Shown: positions 9,598 to 21,243, counted from the stretch's first letter. The stretch: DNA of 64,000 bases from Akanthomyces muscarius (GCF_028009165.1 NC_079246.1:868001-932000), one strand, 5' to 3'. Program-made: numbers and translations. The notes: generated by a model from the letters alone, not told the origin.

Positions 9598-10796
9598 AGT
9601 TGCTGTGCTTCCCAGAGGTGGCCGCGAAGTTGTGGTGGCCGCGGAGGTATCCAACACCCATTGTGGTGGGGTGTGTGGCACGTGTATGGGCTGGATTATT
9701 GAATATGGGGTTATACGATGATACTTCCAGAATCTAGCAGAAAATACGCCTTTATTTATGTATTCATCTCTGTACCCAAGGCGCCATTCTCGGACTCTTC
9801 TCGCATCCTATTCGCATCCGGCTCGCAGCAGCTCGTGGCTTCGCCTCCTCGCGCTCTCGACCCGAGCCTTGTCCGGGGCCGAAGCTGTGTAATAGCCCTT
9901 ATGAATGGACCAATCAGAATGCGCTGCGGAGGCGGACCCTTGTTATTGTATTCTAAGTGCAACAAGTGAGAATATGGGCGCGGCGTGAGTCCTCGTTGAC
10001 ATGGTCACAGGCTGCTGAAGGGAGAAGGGGAAGATTGAGGAATTGAGTTGTTGTATCAACTAACGAAGCCCGTGGGCACTTGTAAGGAGAAATATAGTAG
10101 GCTACGGAGGAACGTTATTCCGGTACCGCTAGCACCTGTTAACAGTCCCTAGGGGCCTACTATAGAAGGGTCGATAGCACGTCTTAAAGTCTACTCTAGG
10201 GTGTAAAAACATATAATAACTGAATTAAATCAAACCAAACGCCGCGTACATTGGTGCTTTTTTCCCATCAACGCCAAAGTATATCGGTTAATATATAAAG
10301 AGCAGAGGAAATGTTTATAAACGATTCAAATTCAACCTTCAGTTTATTACTAGCGTTGAACCAGCGAAACCCGATTCAGCCCGTACCAGCCACAAAGTGA
10401 GCAAAATAACAAACGACAACTGACATGCCCCTCTCACGACACAGCAATTTCACTTGACCCCCAATACCCGCCCTCCCCTAAAACAAGCTGCAACTGTGGG
10501 GATAAGCGATGCCCGTCTAATCATTGCTTCGCTGCTTAACAGCTCGCTAGGTAACTTTATTAGGAGATTAAAAGCCGCCGGACCCTGCCAATTGCCCGCC
10601 ACGCTGCGCACAGGATACCATGCGCCATTGACCAGATCAACATCCGCGCATTCAAGTCCATTGAGGAAATCCCCACCCGTTGAAACCACCGGCGGCTTCA
10701 CACTCGTGTCCGTGATGCCATCAATGCCGCTAAATACATTGCCGTGGCCAAAAAAAACCCCCGTTCTCGCGTAGGCGTGAGTGTAGCGGTAGAGGT
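9598..10796. other. No supported gene, hydrophobin 3' flank
   Basis: No gene is supported in these 1.2 kb. A minus-strand frame at 10450-10848 (132 codons) overlaps the hydrophobin 3' end in another frame; it shows no known domain and I left it out. The part nearest 10796 is probably hydrophobin 3' UTR. Confidence 0.45.
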
Positions 10797-11657
10797 CTAG
10801 ACGTTCTGACAGAGGAGGGCCTGACCGGCGACGGGGAGAACGCAGCACTCGGCCTTCTTACCAATGGCGGCGCAGATGGCCCTGAAATCACTGGCGGAAG
10901 TGGGCTGACGAGAGGGAGCCTGGCAGTCGATGTTAGCGATGCCCAGAATGCCGACGGAGCAGCACTGAGCATTGCTGAAAAGACCGGCAGGACACTGGAA
11001 GTGGCCGCCCGATGGGTTGGTGCTGCTTGTGGCAGGACCAGAGGAAGTTGTGGTGGGCGTATCCGTGGTAGTGGAAGTAGGAATCCAAGTAGAAGTAGAA
11101 GTAGGGACGGATGTAGAGTCAGAGGTTGTAGGCTTGGTGGAAGTAGAAGTAGGGACGGAAGTAGAGTCAGAGGTTGTAGGCTTGGTGGAAGTCGAAGTAG
11201 GGACGGAAGTAGAGTCAGAGGTTGTAGGCTTGGTGGAAGTAGAAGTAGGGACGGAAGTAGAGTCAGAGGTTGTAGGCTTGGTGGAAGTCGAAGTAGGGAC
11301 GGAAGTAGAGTCAGAGGTTGTAGGCTTGGTGGAAGTCGAGGTAGGGACAGAAGTAGAAGTAGAGGTTGTAGGCTTGGTGGAAGTCGAGGTAGGGACTGAA
11401 GTAGAAGTAGAGGTTGTAGGCTTGGTGGATGTAGTCCAAGTGCTAGTAGCAGTGCTCGTCGATGTGGATGTGCTGCAGCTCGGAGTAATCAACGGAGTCT
11501 CAACAACAACCGTTGTTGTGCCAGGGCAAGGTACAAGTGTGATAGTAGTAGTACCAGTCCCGATATGAGGGATGGTAGTGGTTCGGGGATTAGTGCCGGC
11601 AGAGACATTGACCAACGCGGTCAAAAGAGCCAGAGTGGAGATAGTGATGCGAGGCAT
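10797..11657 (-). CDS. Secreted class II hydrophobin with Ser/Thr/Pro repeat region
   Basis: The protein has 286 residues with a signal peptide (MPRITISTLALLTALVNVSA). Residues 79-190 are seven copies of a 16-residue unit (KPTTS-D/T-STSVPTSTST), likely heavily O-glycosylated. A C-terminal class II hydrophobin domain of about 65 residues follows, with all eight cysteines in the order C, CC, C, C, CC, C. Hydrophobins self-assemble at air-water interfaces and coat hyphae and spores; typical class II members are near 100 residues, so the repeat region makes this one unusually long and may tether it in the wall. The ATG at 11657 is preferred over an upstream in-frame one at 11702 because it begins the signal peptide. 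It is a single exon. It lies between two decayed regions and looks intact. Confidence 0.9.
   Translation of the reverse strand: MPRITISTLALLTALVNVSAGTNPRTTTIPHIGTGTTTITLVPCPGTTTVVVETPLITPSCSTSTSTSTATSTWTTSTKPTTSTSTSVPTSTSTKPTTSTSTSVPTSTSTKPTTSDSTSVPTSTSTKPTTSDSTSVPTSTSTKPTTSDSTSVPTSTSTKPTTSDSTSVPTSTSTKPTTSDSTSVPTSTSTWIPTSTTTDTPTTTSSGPATSSTNPSGGHFQCPAGLFSNAQCCSVGILGIANIDCQAPSRQPTSASDFRAICAAIGKKAECCVLPVAGQALLCQNV
11088..11423 (-). repeat. Seven tandem 48 bp repeats within hydrophobin gene
   Basis: Seven 48 bp units encode the 16-residue Ser/Thr/Pro unit. The first two (N-terminal) units carry Thr where the last five carry Asp, so the array grew by duplicating one variant. Units are nearly identical in DNA, pointing to recent expansion or homogenisation. 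Confidence 0.9.
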
Positions 11658-12530
11658 TATCAGAGTGCTTGGGATTGGTGACGGACTTGGTGATGGAAGC
11701 AATGTGCTGGTGGCATGGCTCTTTATTTATATTCTTTCTCACAGCGAGACAGCTCGTAATCCATCGTCTTCGTCTTAATTTCCAAAAAAAAAAGCAATTT
11801 TCGTGCGTCGCTCTGATGAGGCTTGCAGGCAATGGGCTGCTGAAGACGCGGATTCTTAGAGATCTAGACCTCAGCCCTCATGGCGTGTGGCGGCCTGCTG
11901 CATATCCAAGACGTAAGCTGAAAGCCCAACTGTGCTTACTTCTTCCTGCGAGCAGCGATCCCGTCAAGAATAGCCTCACCATGCTTCCGTAGAAAACTGC
12001 GCTGCCCCCTCTCTGTAACGTGGCTAGCTGCGGTGCTGATCTGCAAGATGCAGAGAGCTGGGCTATACGGGCTTGAATAGAGATTGGGCGGGCGGGACGG
12101 ATGCTCCACCACCCGTGCGACGGGAGCTGATCGCGGGAGCTGAAGTGCGCCGCCGCCAGGCACCCCCCTGGCATTCGACGTGGCGGGCTTCTCAGCCACC
12201 GGAGAGTTTAGTCCATTTTTAGTCTTTAAACCGCCGAATTGAGGGCCTCCACTTTCCCCGTATTTGCCGCAATAAATATATGAAGCGGTTCAAAGTTGAG
12301 GGGATTGAAGAGCTGTCTTGCTCCTGTCAACACGTGTTGAATTTGCTGAACAAATCACGGGCGTCTTGCATATCATTATGTTGACTTCAGGAGACGGACG
12401 TACACGATCGACAGGCAAACACGCAAATGCACGCCTAGGCCGCCCAGCTCGAAAGCCGACCTATCCTGCTCTATTACTGGTAAAAGTTCTTTCTTGGGTA
12501 TATTCCTTCCTAGCCTATGTCGATAAATCG
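11658..12530. other. Hydrophobin upstream region, no further gene
   Basis: This holds the hydrophobin promoter at its left end and nothing else I can support. Small frames on both strands lack domains. Confidence 0.45.
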
Positions 12531-12534
12531 CTTT

Positions 12535-12705
12535 AGATGGCGCGTTTGTTATGAGGGACCTCAGGTTACTGCCTAACAGCCTAAAGTTGATCACCGCGAA
12601 GCTATTCGAGTTTATAGAGTGGGTGTATAAGGCCTAGGACAATCCCGAGAAGTCTTTTGAGCAGGCGGTAAAAGTTTACTAACACGGCCTGTATTGGTAT
12701 GTCTC
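12535..12705 (+). pseudogene. Short degenerate coding fragment, unrecognised
   Basis: One plus-strand frame reads smoothly (VMRDLRLLPNSLKLITAKLF, then EWVYKA and FEQAVKVY) apart from one TAG and one TAA, both explicable as former CAG and CAA. That points to a RIP-damaged coding fragment, perhaps of a transposon or an old gene. I do not recognise the family. Confidence 0.3.
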
Positions 12706-14239
12706 TTTCTTTGCTTGTCCCGGCAGCTGTAGTAACCACACGCCGTTGATGATGTTTGTCTAGTAGGTTCTTAACGGCTGACTCTGGCTTTTATTCTTGG
12801 TTATCTAATTATTTATATCAGCATGTATTATCATTTTGGCGTCATGTGTCTTCTGACACTATACGTGATTGACTTGGATGGGAATATTCCTGTAAAAGTT
12901 TGCATAGATGCAGCGGGCTAGATTGGGAGACTTATACGGAATTACAGCCTGCTGCATAATGGCAGGCAGCTTCTCGACTTTATGACATCTTTTAGAGCTG
13001 CGGCTCTTGCTTTTATGGAAATATGTAAGTCCAAGATACTAATGTAAAAATGCATGATAATGAAAAGTCTTTTCATTGTGATCCAGACGGAGCGATTGCT
13101 TGCATAGGCATTTCTTTCGACAGCGCCCTCCCTCGGCCCTACACGAGCAGGTAGGCAGACTTCGCAATTCCTTTTCGTGGGCAGTGAATCGTTCCATCAT
13201 CTGTGCGCTCTCACTTAAATCCTACTTTTCGCGACACTAGTCCTGCCAGAAAAGCACTAACGCATCGGCCGAAACTAGTCAGGCCAAGAAGCACCAACTA
13301 AACGAAAGCCACTAACCATGGTTTAGACTGTTCGGAAATCGTTGCGCAACAAAGAGACAATGGGTCGAGTAGAAGATGGGAATTAAAGTTGATGGACGAG
13401 TAGAATCTTGACGCATTAGGCACAATACTACCGAAACTCATCTCCTACATCACATGATAGCAAAAGGAACGAAAATGGACGATGCAGGAATCATCAAGCG
13501 GATGAGCAAAAAGGCGCCAGTGGGGAAGCGAACGGGCCAAAGTACGAAGGCGCCCCCCAGCATGACTTAAAACATGATCATAAAAGCAGAAGTTGGTTAC
13601 AAAGAAACGAATACAATGCAGATGATGGCAGAACAGACGACCCGCAGATGGTGTCACAATTGAGGGTCAGAAAGGGTCACGCCAACAATATGACAAAAAG
13701 AACAAATGGACAAATGGAAGGATATGGCTCCAAGAAATGGCAAGCACACACTTCACTAGTCAAGAAGTTGACAAAATCATGTTAGCAATATCTCTTCGCC
13801 AGAAGTAGTATCAGCCGCTCATGCAAAAAGATTATTGAGGTAAAAATGGATGGATCAAGTGGAAAGACGTGACTCCAGGCAATGGCACGCAAAAAAGGGC
13901 AACATTAGCAATCAGCAATTTGACCATCTGCCTGCTCTATTGCTGGGCCTTTTCATCAACCGGCAAGTTTTATACGCCTACAAAGCTGAAATGCTCACGG
14001 CAGCAGCATATATGAAAGAGATATAGACAAGAAATATTCGGCCAACGATGTACAACACAGTACCAGCAGGGAATGTTGTCGACACTAAGATGGATCTTAT
14101 TTCTCAAGGCGTTACGGTCAACGGGATCAAGGTGCTCTTCTTTTGAAAAATATCCATGCACATCCGCTAGAGACGGCACAGATGCGCTCCGTGCTGCTTG
14201 GCCAATTGCCAACGCCGAGATACCCGCCATTCGTGACAT
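12706..14239. other. No supported gene
   Basis: No coding region is supported. Two similar stretches of about 50 bp near 13707 and 13847 (around GGAAGGATATGGCTCCAAG and GGAAAGACGTGACTCCAGG) look like a diverged direct repeat. Composition is moderately AT-rich. Confidence 0.4.
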
Positions 14240-14240
14240 G

Positions 14241-14790
14241 TTAGGTGCCCATGAGGGGGTACCAGCCGACCTCGCCCGTCCTCTTGAGCATCACGTCGTA
14301 CAGCAGCTGCCTCAGGCAGCGCTGCACGACCAGACTCGCGCCCTCGACAAGCGGTGGTGACTGCAGATTGTCCATCGCGGCCCGCCACGCCTCGGCCGTT
14401 ATCTCCTTACAAAAGATGATGCCCGCCCCTTTTACCCCGCGCACCGCTTCGAGAATGTGGTCATGCTGCGCGTCGTCGGACTCGGCGAGGAGTTGCTGCA
14501 GCTGAGGGCGGCGGGCAGAATGGTATGCGTGATGCCCGGTCGAGGGCGGTGGCAGCCTGCGTGATGGCGCCACGGGCGACGAGGTCGGTCAGCTCCTGGC
14601 CGATGATGCCGAGCATGCGTCCACCGTGGACGAGGAGCATGGTGCTCATGTCGTTGAAGCAGCAGAGGCTGAGCTGCCGCCACATTTCGCGGTCGAGGCT
14701 GACGAGCTCGCGGGTGAAGCTCGAGGCCGACTTGGTGCACCTCTTCCACGGCCTCGCCATCCGCGGTGTGGACGCTTAGCACGCTGCAAT
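14241..14790 (-). pseudogene. Degenerate gene of unknown function with frameshift
   Basis: Two overlapping minus-strand frames appear to be one broken gene. The first (about 14760-14525) includes FTRELVSLDREMWRQLSLCC and GRMLGIIGQELTDLVARGAI. The second (about 14573-14241) continues with HDHILEAVRGVKGAGIIFC and ends GWYPLMGT. The switch needs a one-base shift near 14550, and no splice pair explains it convincingly. Codon use is that of normal genes. I do not recognise the family. The upstream end merges with the aspartyl protease relic. Confidence 0.35.
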
Positions 14791-14815
14791 AGCCCTAGTC
14801 TGAAACGACATTGCT

Positions 14816-15175
14816 GACACTGTTGTCGACGAATAATGTACCGGTGTCTTTGCACATGGCCTCCTGACAGCAGATGTCGTCTTCATCGATTGCCACTGTT
14901 AGCGCGCTGTACTCGGGGTATTTATAGGAGGAGAAAACACGCAGGTACTCACATGAAGACTGGACAGAATACGTGTTGCTTCCGGTATCGACCAGGAGAG
15001 TAACTTTCTGTGGCGACGTTCCGACATCAACATCCATGCCGTAGGCCTTTTTGTCATTAATTTGGCGCAACGGGATTTCGTAGACGCCCTTGGGCAGTCG
15101 GCTGGAGCTTGCGGCATAGCTGCCGCGAGCAGGGCAGCGCCGAGGAGTAGTGCTGCCGGATGTATACTGCTGACG
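14816..15175 (-). pseudogene. Pepsin-type aspartyl protease, truncated relic
   Basis: The reading YGMDVDVGTSPQKVTLLVDTGSNTYSV contains the first catalytic motif DTGS of pepsin-like aspartyl proteases (A1). It follows the usual start of the mature enzyme (RLPKGVYEIPL). A signal-peptide-like stretch (AALLLGAALLAAA) lies just upstream but in another frame, so a small indel separates it from the rest. A plausible 57 bp intron (GTGAGT...AACAG) follows the motif. The frame then stops after about 35 more residues, and the second catalytic lobe is absent. It is therefore a dead N-terminal fragment. Confidence 0.6.
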
Positions 15176-15679
15176 TAAGAGTGGTTCACGAGTACTAGCG
15201 ATGTTGGCTCAACGAAAAAGACATACCACGAGAGTGCTAACGATATACTCGTCTTGCCATGCCCGTCGCCTACTGCTAGGGGGTCCAAAATCAGGCTTTG
15301 CCGGTGAAGTCGCAGTTGATTGGGCAAATCAGTCTGCGCTTGCTCACTGTTGCATCATCACTGCCGTGAGTGTCGCGCTGGGATCGTCCGCTGATGAGTG
15401 CTGTGACATGTGCTCGTATTTGCGGTGTGGGAAGTCCTGAAACTCCCAAACTTGGACAACCAAAGCGAGCCGGACGGCGCCATTACGAGCTTCTCCAGGC
15501 AACAGCCCGACGTCTGTTCTTTCCGGAGGCGAATGTAAGGTAAGAGGTCGCGCTTGGCACGTGGAAATTCGCGGGGTAGTTAGAGTCGTGTATCGTCACT
15601 CTCCCGCTCATTTACAGAACTGCGGGAAGATATATAATGCGCCTTCTTCGCTGCCAATGCCATAAACCTATAGACAACT
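15176..15679. other. No supported gene
   Basis: This stretch lies between the protease relic and the GH76 fragment. The frames on both strands lack domains and I see nothing else. Confidence 0.4.
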
Positions 15680-15779
15680 TAGCTAAGATGCGCACGGCCG
15701 AGTCGAGGTACTCTTGCCTGTGGGTGTAGTCGTACGCGTGGATGAGGCCGAGCGCCCACCAGCCCTCGTCGTCTTTAGT
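15680..15779 (-). pseudogene. GH76 alpha-1,6-mannanase fragment
   Basis: About 30 codons read DDEGWWALGLIHAYDYTH followed by a helix ending in LDSAVRI. This matches the conserved DDEGWW-A motif of glycoside hydrolase family 76 endo-alpha-1,6-mannanases (DCW1/DFG5 relatives), which include the catalytic aspartates. The gene's N-terminal side is cut off exactly where AT-rich RIP island 2 begins, and the other side runs into unrelated sequence. It is a remnant, not a gene. Confidence 0.6.
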
Positions 15780-16162
15780 ATGACTATTAAGATATACTAT
15801 TCTCTCTACTATCTTTTAGACCTAATTATAAGTTAGAGAGAGGCCTATCTTATCTTAAAGTAAGATCTAGCTATAAATATGCCTCTTTTAAGTACTAAAA
15901 AGATATTATATTTACTTAAATATATCCTTTTTAACCTATTTTCCTTTAAGTTAGCTATTAAGTGTTTATTAAGGGATTCCTTAATATCTTCTAGCTTTAT
16001 ATTAGCTTATACTATTAATAATGTCTTAAATTATATTTTAAAGGTCTTATTTTATATATTTAATATTTATAATAGTCCTATTAAAAAAGAATTAAATAAT
16101 AATAATATTTATATAAGTTATTATAGTTATTATAAGAAGGTAATAGGGCTAAACGTGACGTG
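15780..16162. repeat. RIP-mutated AT-rich DNA flanking the LTR element
   Basis: This is extremely AT-rich, TA-dense sequence outside the LTR retrotransposon. A 98-codon open frame at 15879-16175 is an artefact of this composition. The parent repeat cannot be identified. Confidence 0.6.
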
Positions 16163-16167
16163 TAAGA
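16163..16167. repeat. Left target site duplication TAAGA
   Basis: The five bases TAAGA directly precede LTR1 and are repeated directly after LTR2 at 22344-22348. Ty3/gypsy-type integrases leave duplications of this size. Confidence 0.85.
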
Positions 16168-16569
16168 TATTATAAACGATAGGAAGTGATATAAGGCGAC
16201 TAAGGAAGCGGCCTAAGAGGACAACCTTATAGTGCCTATAGGCTCTCTAATTAGGCCTTATAGTTATATAACCTTACTAGATTATTAGAGTAAGTAAGCT
16301 AGTAAGTTATAAAGGGATTATAAGAGTAAGTAAGCTAGTAATCTAAAGAAAGTAATAAAAAGGTGAACTACTATATAAAGGAAAAACTATAATTAGTCTA
16401 GATAGTTTAGATCTCTATTAATTAATCTAAGTAATAGTTTTACTATTAAGAGTTCTACTCTTAATAAACGCCTATAATACTACTTAAATATACTACCTTA
16501 TAGCTTTAAGCTTAACTTACTCTCTAAGAAATAGACCTATTATAACTTAGTAAATAAGCTATTATTATA
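16168..16569 (+). repeat. Left LTR (LTR1)
   Basis: The 402 bp repeat begins TATTATAAACGATAGG and ends GCTATTATTATA. It matches LTR2 over its full length; the differences are almost all C/T or G/A transitions, as RIP makes. The original terminus was probably GCTATCGTTACA, as seen in the fragment at 8595-8723. Confidence 0.9.
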
Positions 16570-16699
16570 TTTTAATTAATCTTATTTAGTAAGTTATCTT
16601 TAAAACTTTAAGTAGTTAAACTTTATAATATTTACTATAAGTAGAAGTACTACTAACCCTACCTAATATATAGTATAGATAAGGTAGTAAATTAAAGCC

Positions 16700-17640
16700 C
16701 TTATTGCCTAGATTTAGTTTATATAGGTAAATAATATAGGAACCCTTATACTCTCTAAGTTCTTTAAACCTAAACTATTTAATAGTACTAAAAGAGATAT
16801 ATATACCTTCCTAACTTAAGCTAAAGCCTACTTTTAAGTAAATACTACTATTTTTAACCCTACTACTTAGATACTTTATATTAGAAACCTTCTTACTAGT
16901 AAAGTAATAGAATAATAGGAGTTAACTCTTAAAGACTATCTTAATAATAAAACCCTTAAAGATAAAATAGTTTAAATTTTTACTTACTATAATAACTTTA
17001 AAGAGGTACTTATAACTACCTTTAAAGACCTTAATAAAGTTTAAACTACTATATATAAACTTAAGGCTTTTAAGTAGACTAGATTTATATAGTACCTTAT
17101 CTAAGAATTTTAATATATCTTATTTTATATTAATTAGGATAATAATAGTATTATAGAATTACTATATAACGCTTTATATAAGAATATAAAGGATAAAATT
17201 ATAAAGGAAGATTACCCTAATACCTTTAATAAATTTACTAGTAAAATTATTAAAGTTAATAACTAACTTTATACTAGATAACTTAAATATAAGGGAAGGA
17301 ATATAAATAATTATAGCTAATAGTTATAATAATACTAACCTAATATAAATAGATACTAAGATAGATCTATAGCTTATAGGGTTTACTTAGAACTAATAGA
17401 ACTTAATACTATATATAAAGAAAAGGGGAAAACTTATTATAACTATAATAAGACTAGACACTTTACTAATAAGTGCCGCGCCCTAAAGAAATAATAGAAG
17501 CCTATAAGAGAAGGATAAAAACTCTATATAACTAATTATAAAAACTTACCTACTTAAAATCTTAATATAGTAAATAGTAAAGAATATATCTCTAAGCCTA
17601 AATACTATTACTATTTAGTAGATAATATTAACTTAGATAA
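16700..17640 (+). pseudogene. Retrotransposon gag relic with zinc knuckle
   Basis: Reading through stops, the plus strand resembles gypsy gag: a capsid-like segment (LKDYLNNKTLKDKIV), then NQLYTRQLKYKGR, then a CCHC zinc knuckle at 17438-17476. The knuckle's first two cysteines have become tyrosine codons (TGT to TAT by RIP), while His and the last Cys (TGC) survive. It is not functional. Confidence 0.7.
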
Positions 17641-18675
17641 AGACTAGGAATTTAGGACCTAGTTAGTGTCTAATAAGGATAATAACCTTATACTTACTAC
17701 TTTAAATATAAAAGAAGTATTTAATTATATCCTTATAATACCTTTAAAGCTAATTAAATAATATACTATTAAAGGAAGATCTTATTATTAAAATAGATAA
17801 CTTAAACTAGTTTTTATTTAAAAAACTAATATTTTAGATCTTATTATATTTATAGTTATTTTAATAGATATTAAGATAAGAGAATTATTAATCTTAAAAG
17901 TTAACTTTAAGACACTTAAAGTAAATATAATATATTATAACTATATAATAATCTTATAGGCCTTTTACCTATTTAATAACTATAGATATTACTTTTATAA
18001 GAAAATTAAATACTAATAGTTCCCTAATAGTAATATATATAGTAGACCTTTTACTAAAAAAGAACTTTAATACTAGATAATTAAGAAATAAAGAGAGTTA
18101 TTAATCTCTCTTAAAATTAATACCTAAATATACTATATTAAGAATAAAAACGCCTATATTATCTATATTATAACCTTATATTATAAGGATAGAAGAAATA
18201 GTATGAAGATAAAAAGTGTATTTAATTTATACTTAATTAATATAGAAGGTAGATAACCTAATTATTACTAAAGCTTTAATAAAAGAAAACTAACTATCTT
18301 TAAAATATTCTAAAAGATAGACTAATAAGAGGAAGATACTAAATAGAAATTAGGAAAAAATAGCTATTACTAAACTTCTAACTAATTCCTTAATAGAGAT
18401 CTAATAGGTCTCTATATACTATAAATATTAATAATATTATATACCTTATAATTATTATAACTATTATAGGAAGAAAGATTTAGATAATAATTAATAATAG
18501 AGTATAAAGAAACTTTATCTTACTAAATCTTATTAATAAATTATAATTATTTTAGACTATAAAAGATAAGCCTTACTAACTTATAACTATAAAAGGATAT
18601 ATAGTAAGATTTAACTAAAAAATAATTAATATAAAAGTAATATAACTTTTAATTAATATATAAGATATAAAATAC

Positions 18676-20541
18676 TAATATAGTTAATAAGTGAGTCGCC
18701 TAGATAAGTAAGTCACCTATATTCCCTAACCTTTCCCCTTTTAACTATTAATAACTTAACTATAATATAAAAAAATATCTAAAATTAATTAGAATCCTCT
18801 TCCTTACTAATATCTATATCTATAATATAAGTGTGTATATTATAGCTAGTCTAGCTATATACACTATATTACTAACTACGCGTTTTAACCCTTACTTTAT
18901 AATAACTATAAGCTTATATTTCGTCCTTTACTTAACTATCTATATCTATCTGCTCTTTTAAATCTCTTATATCTTATATAGAAAGAGATCTTTTAGTTTA
19001 TAGTCTTATTTTTTTAGCCTATTAGCGCTTACTAATTAGCTTATTTATAGCTTTAAGGCCTTATATCTAAGTATATAACAATATAACCTTATATATAATA
19101 ACTATTACACTTTTCTTAAAACTATTAAGTATATTAAGACTTTTAGTTAGAGAGCTATCTAGGTAATTAGTAATTTGTTTTTTTAAAATTAAAGACTATA
19201 AAACCACTTTATTTGTTATACTTAGCGTCTAAGAGACCTAAGATCTAGCTAATCCTAGATATAAGTTTAGAGGACTTAGTGTTATAAACTTAAGTTCTAA
19301 GATAGAAATAACCTTTTTAGGATTAAAAGGGGTAATTTTAGCGCCTTAAAAACCACCTTAAATATTTTCTTTTATAATAGACTTATTAAAAGTATTAAAA
19401 AATATAAAGAAGAAGTCTTTTTTAGTAATATATATAATACTAGCCTTTATAAGATCTTTAATTTATCGCCTATAAGCCTTTTTTAGTAGACTAAAATAGC
19501 TAATATTTAAAAGCTAGAGTATATAGGAAGAATATATAGGTATATAGAGGGTAATAATATTCTTCTCTTAGTAAAAAAGCTTAAAGGTAGTTAAGTAGTG
19601 ACTTTTATAGCTATCTAGAATTAGGAGATAATAACTATCCTCTTTTTAATCTTTTATATATTTATTAAAATACTTAATCTAATTTATACTAATTTTATTT
19701 ATTATCTAGCTATTTAAGCTTATATTAATATATTAATCTAAAAGTAAGTGTTTATCTTTATACTAAGATATAAGGTGTTTTTAGCCTTTTACTATAATAT
19801 ATAGCGGTACTATTAAGCCTTAGGAATTTACTACCTAAATTATAGTAACCTATTCTTTATTACTAGGCTATACTATTTTTACTTTTCTAACCTAATTAGA
19901 GCTTATAATAACTATTCCTATTATAATAAAGCCTATTAGAAATCTAGTCTTATTAAAGTTATAAATATTAGACTTTATAATACTATATTTTATAATTATA
20001 TTCTCTAAAAGTATAAACTAACTATAAATAATAGTTAGATCTTTATATTTAGCCCTCTAATAGTTATATCTCTATTAAAAATATATAGTAAGTTCTAGTT
20101 ATTATTATATAAGGTTTTTCACTTAGTGCACTCTAATATATCTACTACTATACTTAGTAAGTAGTTAATTCACTATATCTTCTATATTTACGTACTAAGA
20201 GGGAAGTCCTTATAAATCTAGTTAGAGAATATATTTTACTATAACTCTCTCTTCTAAATTAGTAAGTTTCTTTAAATTAGGCGTAGAGTTATATTATATA
20301 ACTTAGCTATTATATTAGTTATAAATAGTTATTTAAGGTATATTATAGATTAATATAGCTTCTCTATAACTTAGTTTTAGGTCTTTTTTAAGAGCTTAAA
20401 GGGTAAGAATAATGCCCGCCTCTTTTAAAGGGATTTCTATAAATTATTATTAAGTAATAGAAGTGCTAAGGCGAAGGGTGCTAAAAACTAGGTAGAGTAG
20501 GCGAATCGCTTATCTAGGCGACTCGCTTATTAACCACGTTA
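18676..20541 (-). mobile_element. Complete RIP-mutated Fot/pogo-type DNA transposon nested in the LTR element
   Basis: The element proper is 18678-20539 (1,862 bp), flanked by TA duplications at 18676-18677 and 20540-20541, as Tc1/mariner-superfamily elements leave. The inverted termini are ATATAGTTAATAAGTGAG on the left and, on the minus strand, ACGTGGTTAATAAGCGAG on the right; the right end is less mutated. The transposase runs on the minus strand. Near its N terminus the reading VNIEDIVN-LLTKYSSRYI matches the CENP-B/psq-type DNA-binding region of fungal pogo/Fot transposases. Many in-frame stops show that it is dead. It inserted after the LTR element arrived. Confidence 0.85.
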
Positions 20542-20659
20542 TATAGTAATAATTATAACTATATAAAGACACTTATAATAAAAATAGATATTTTTATAAA
20601 ACTATATAAAGTACTATATAGATAAAAAGAGATTATTAGTATTAGTCTTAGAAGAGGGA

Positions 20660-20870
20660 TATTGCCAGGGCACCCGCAGGGCACGCTGGTTGGTAGGAGG
20701 TTATAGGCAACCAGAGGTATCACGTGCGAAGAAGCTACTATATAGCTGCGGGCTGCCGACGAGGGAGTAGCGAGGAGGCAGCGATAATTCCACCATCATT
20801 TTAAAAACCCAAGGATCATCTAGTGACTAAAGCTCTTCGCCGACAGCACCTCACAGATATAAAGTCTACC
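20660..20870. other. GC-rich patch inside the LTR element
   Basis: About 210 bp have normal composition (for example CAGGGCACCCGCAGGGCACG near 20672) between the nested transposon and the chromodomain relic. It has few RIP signs and no protein I recognise. It may be a captured or later-inserted single-copy piece. Confidence 0.4.
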
Positions 20871-21090
20871 TTATATATAAAAATATTAAAATAAAGTAAC
20901 TTAGTGATAAACTTAACTAAAAGAAAATTAGATTATTTTTTATTAAATAAAAATATTAAATACTAACTATAAACTATTATTACCTAATAGAATAAGAATT
21001 TATCTTATATTCTATATCTTATTATTAGAGAAAGTACTAGATAATATTATAGTTACTATAAATATTATTATAGAAAATAATAATATATAT

Positions 21091-21243
21091 AAAATTAAGA
21101 AAATACTTAAAGTATAAGGAAATATTAAAAAATATAAATATCTTATTAAATAAAAAGGATACCTAAACTCTAAGAACACCTAGAAACCTATAAGGAACCT
21201 TATAAGTTACTTAGACCTACTAAAGGACTTTTACTAATAGTTA
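21091..21243 (+). pseudogene. Chromodomain relic of retrotransposon integrase
   Basis: The frame reads KIKKILKV, a RIP stop, NIKKYKYLIK, stop, KGYPNSKNT, stop, KPIRNLISYLDLLKDFY. Restoring the expected Trp or Arg/Gln at the stops gives the WKGY and NTWEP core of a chromodomain. Chromoviral integrases carry this at their C terminus and use it to target heterochromatin. Confidence 0.75.

Noticed and set aside
10972..11568. Val/Glu-rich 198-codon plus-strand frame
   Set aside because: It is the antisense reading of the hydrophobin repeat array.
15879..16175. 98-codon frame inside AT-rich DNA
   Set aside because: Leu/Ile/Tyr/Asn-rich chance frame in RIP-mutated sequence; partly overlaps the LTR.
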